Below are positions 7,126-7,274 of a DNA stretch of 7,274 bases, piece after piece. The translations under genes and the position numbers were made by a program. The notes below the pieces were generated by a model. The model did not search any database. It was not told the origin of the DNA and worked only from the letters and a program-made list of their open reading frames with translations. The first letter of the stretch is position 1; each line of letters starts with the position of its first letter. This stretch comes from Opitutia bacterium (GTDB taxonomy: Bacteria > Verrucomicrobiota > Verrucomicrobiae > Opitutales > UBA953): contig CANKZO010000111.1 in assembly GCA_947488485.1 (NCBI GenBank), forward strand, positions 1 to 7,274, read 5' to 3'.

Positions 7126-7274
7126 ATGTCCATCCTCCACGAGTGGAACACCCTCCAGACCCGTCGCCGCTTCCTCGGCACGGGCGCCAACGCCCTCGGC
7201 GCCGCCGCGCTCACCAGCCTGCTCGGCCGCACGATGGCCCACGCCGCGCCGGGCGCGATCAGCACGCAGCACCT
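7126..7274 (+). CDS. N-terminus of a Tat-exported DUF1501 protein (cut by the window edge)
   Basis: The ATG at 7126 lies 5 bp after the stop of the cytochrome gene, and the frame is open to the end of the window (49 complete codons). The N-terminus carries a twin-arginine signal, T12-R-R-R-F-L-G18, followed by a hydrophobic Ala/Leu/Gly stretch (about residues 19-34) and a likely processing region after AHAA. This matches DUF1501 (PF07394) proteins, which nearly always follow PSD1/DUF1553 genes in PVC genomes and belong to the alkaline phosphatase/sulfatase-like fold superfamily. Tat export suggests the protein folds, perhaps with metal, before crossing the membrane. The DUF1501 domain itself lies outside the window, so the family call rests on the Tat N-terminus and gene order. 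Confidence 0.82.
   Translation, partial: MSILHEWNTLQTRRRFLGTGANALGAAALTSLLGRTMAHAAPGAISTQH

Noticed and set aside
1..7274. CRISPR arrays, insertion sequences, tRNA or rRNA genes, and transfer junctions
   Set aside because: No regularly spaced repeats, transposase motifs, terminal inverted repeats or RNA gene signatures were found. Composition and codon use look uniform across the genes.

Overview
The window is G+C-rich DNA (roughly two-thirds G+C by eye) with a strong C/G preference at third codon positions. All genes are on the + strand and tightly packed. The gene content is typical of the PVC superphylum (Verrucomicrobiota or Planctomycetota): type I sulfatases beside a 'planctomycete cytochrome' protein (PSCyt1-DUF1549-LamG-DUF1553) and a Tat-exported DUF1501 protein. 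I lean slightly to Verrucomicrobiota, but the sequence alone does not settle the phylum.

Layout: positions 3-434 hold the last 143 residues of a gene whose C-terminal module resembles the accessory domain at the end of PVC sulfatases. After a 64-bp gap with a strong hairpin comes a compact 451-residue sulfatase (499-1854) with arylsulfatase B-like motifs. A 25-bp gap made largely of CYCTAC hexamers separates it from a second, 650-residue sulfatase (1880-3832). That one has a long signal peptide partly encoded by an 8-bp tandem repeat, and a C-terminal beta-rich accessory module. A 141-bp intergenic region with two hairpins follows. Next is the 1048-residue diheme PSD1-type protein (3974-7120), and only 5 bp later a DUF1501 gene (from 7126) that runs off the right edge.

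All complete products carry Sec-type signal peptides and the DUF1501 product has a Tat signal, so the locus encodes an exported, probably periplasmic, set of proteins. The sulfatases would remove sulfate esters from polysaccharide or glycosaminoglycan fragments. Both keep the C-x-P-x-R formylglycine motif, so they need a formylglycine-generating enzyme encoded elsewhere. The PSD1/DUF1501 pair is conserved across PVC genomes, but its biochemical role is not established. Its heme motifs suggest redox chemistry, and its LamG domain suggests glycan or surface binding. A joint role in using sulfated glycans is inference from context.

No mobile element, CRISPR array, tRNA or rRNA was seen. The least ordinary features are the two short tandem-repeat tracts at the start of the second sulfatase, the structured gaps before two genes, and the diheme/LamG protein coupled to DUF1501.
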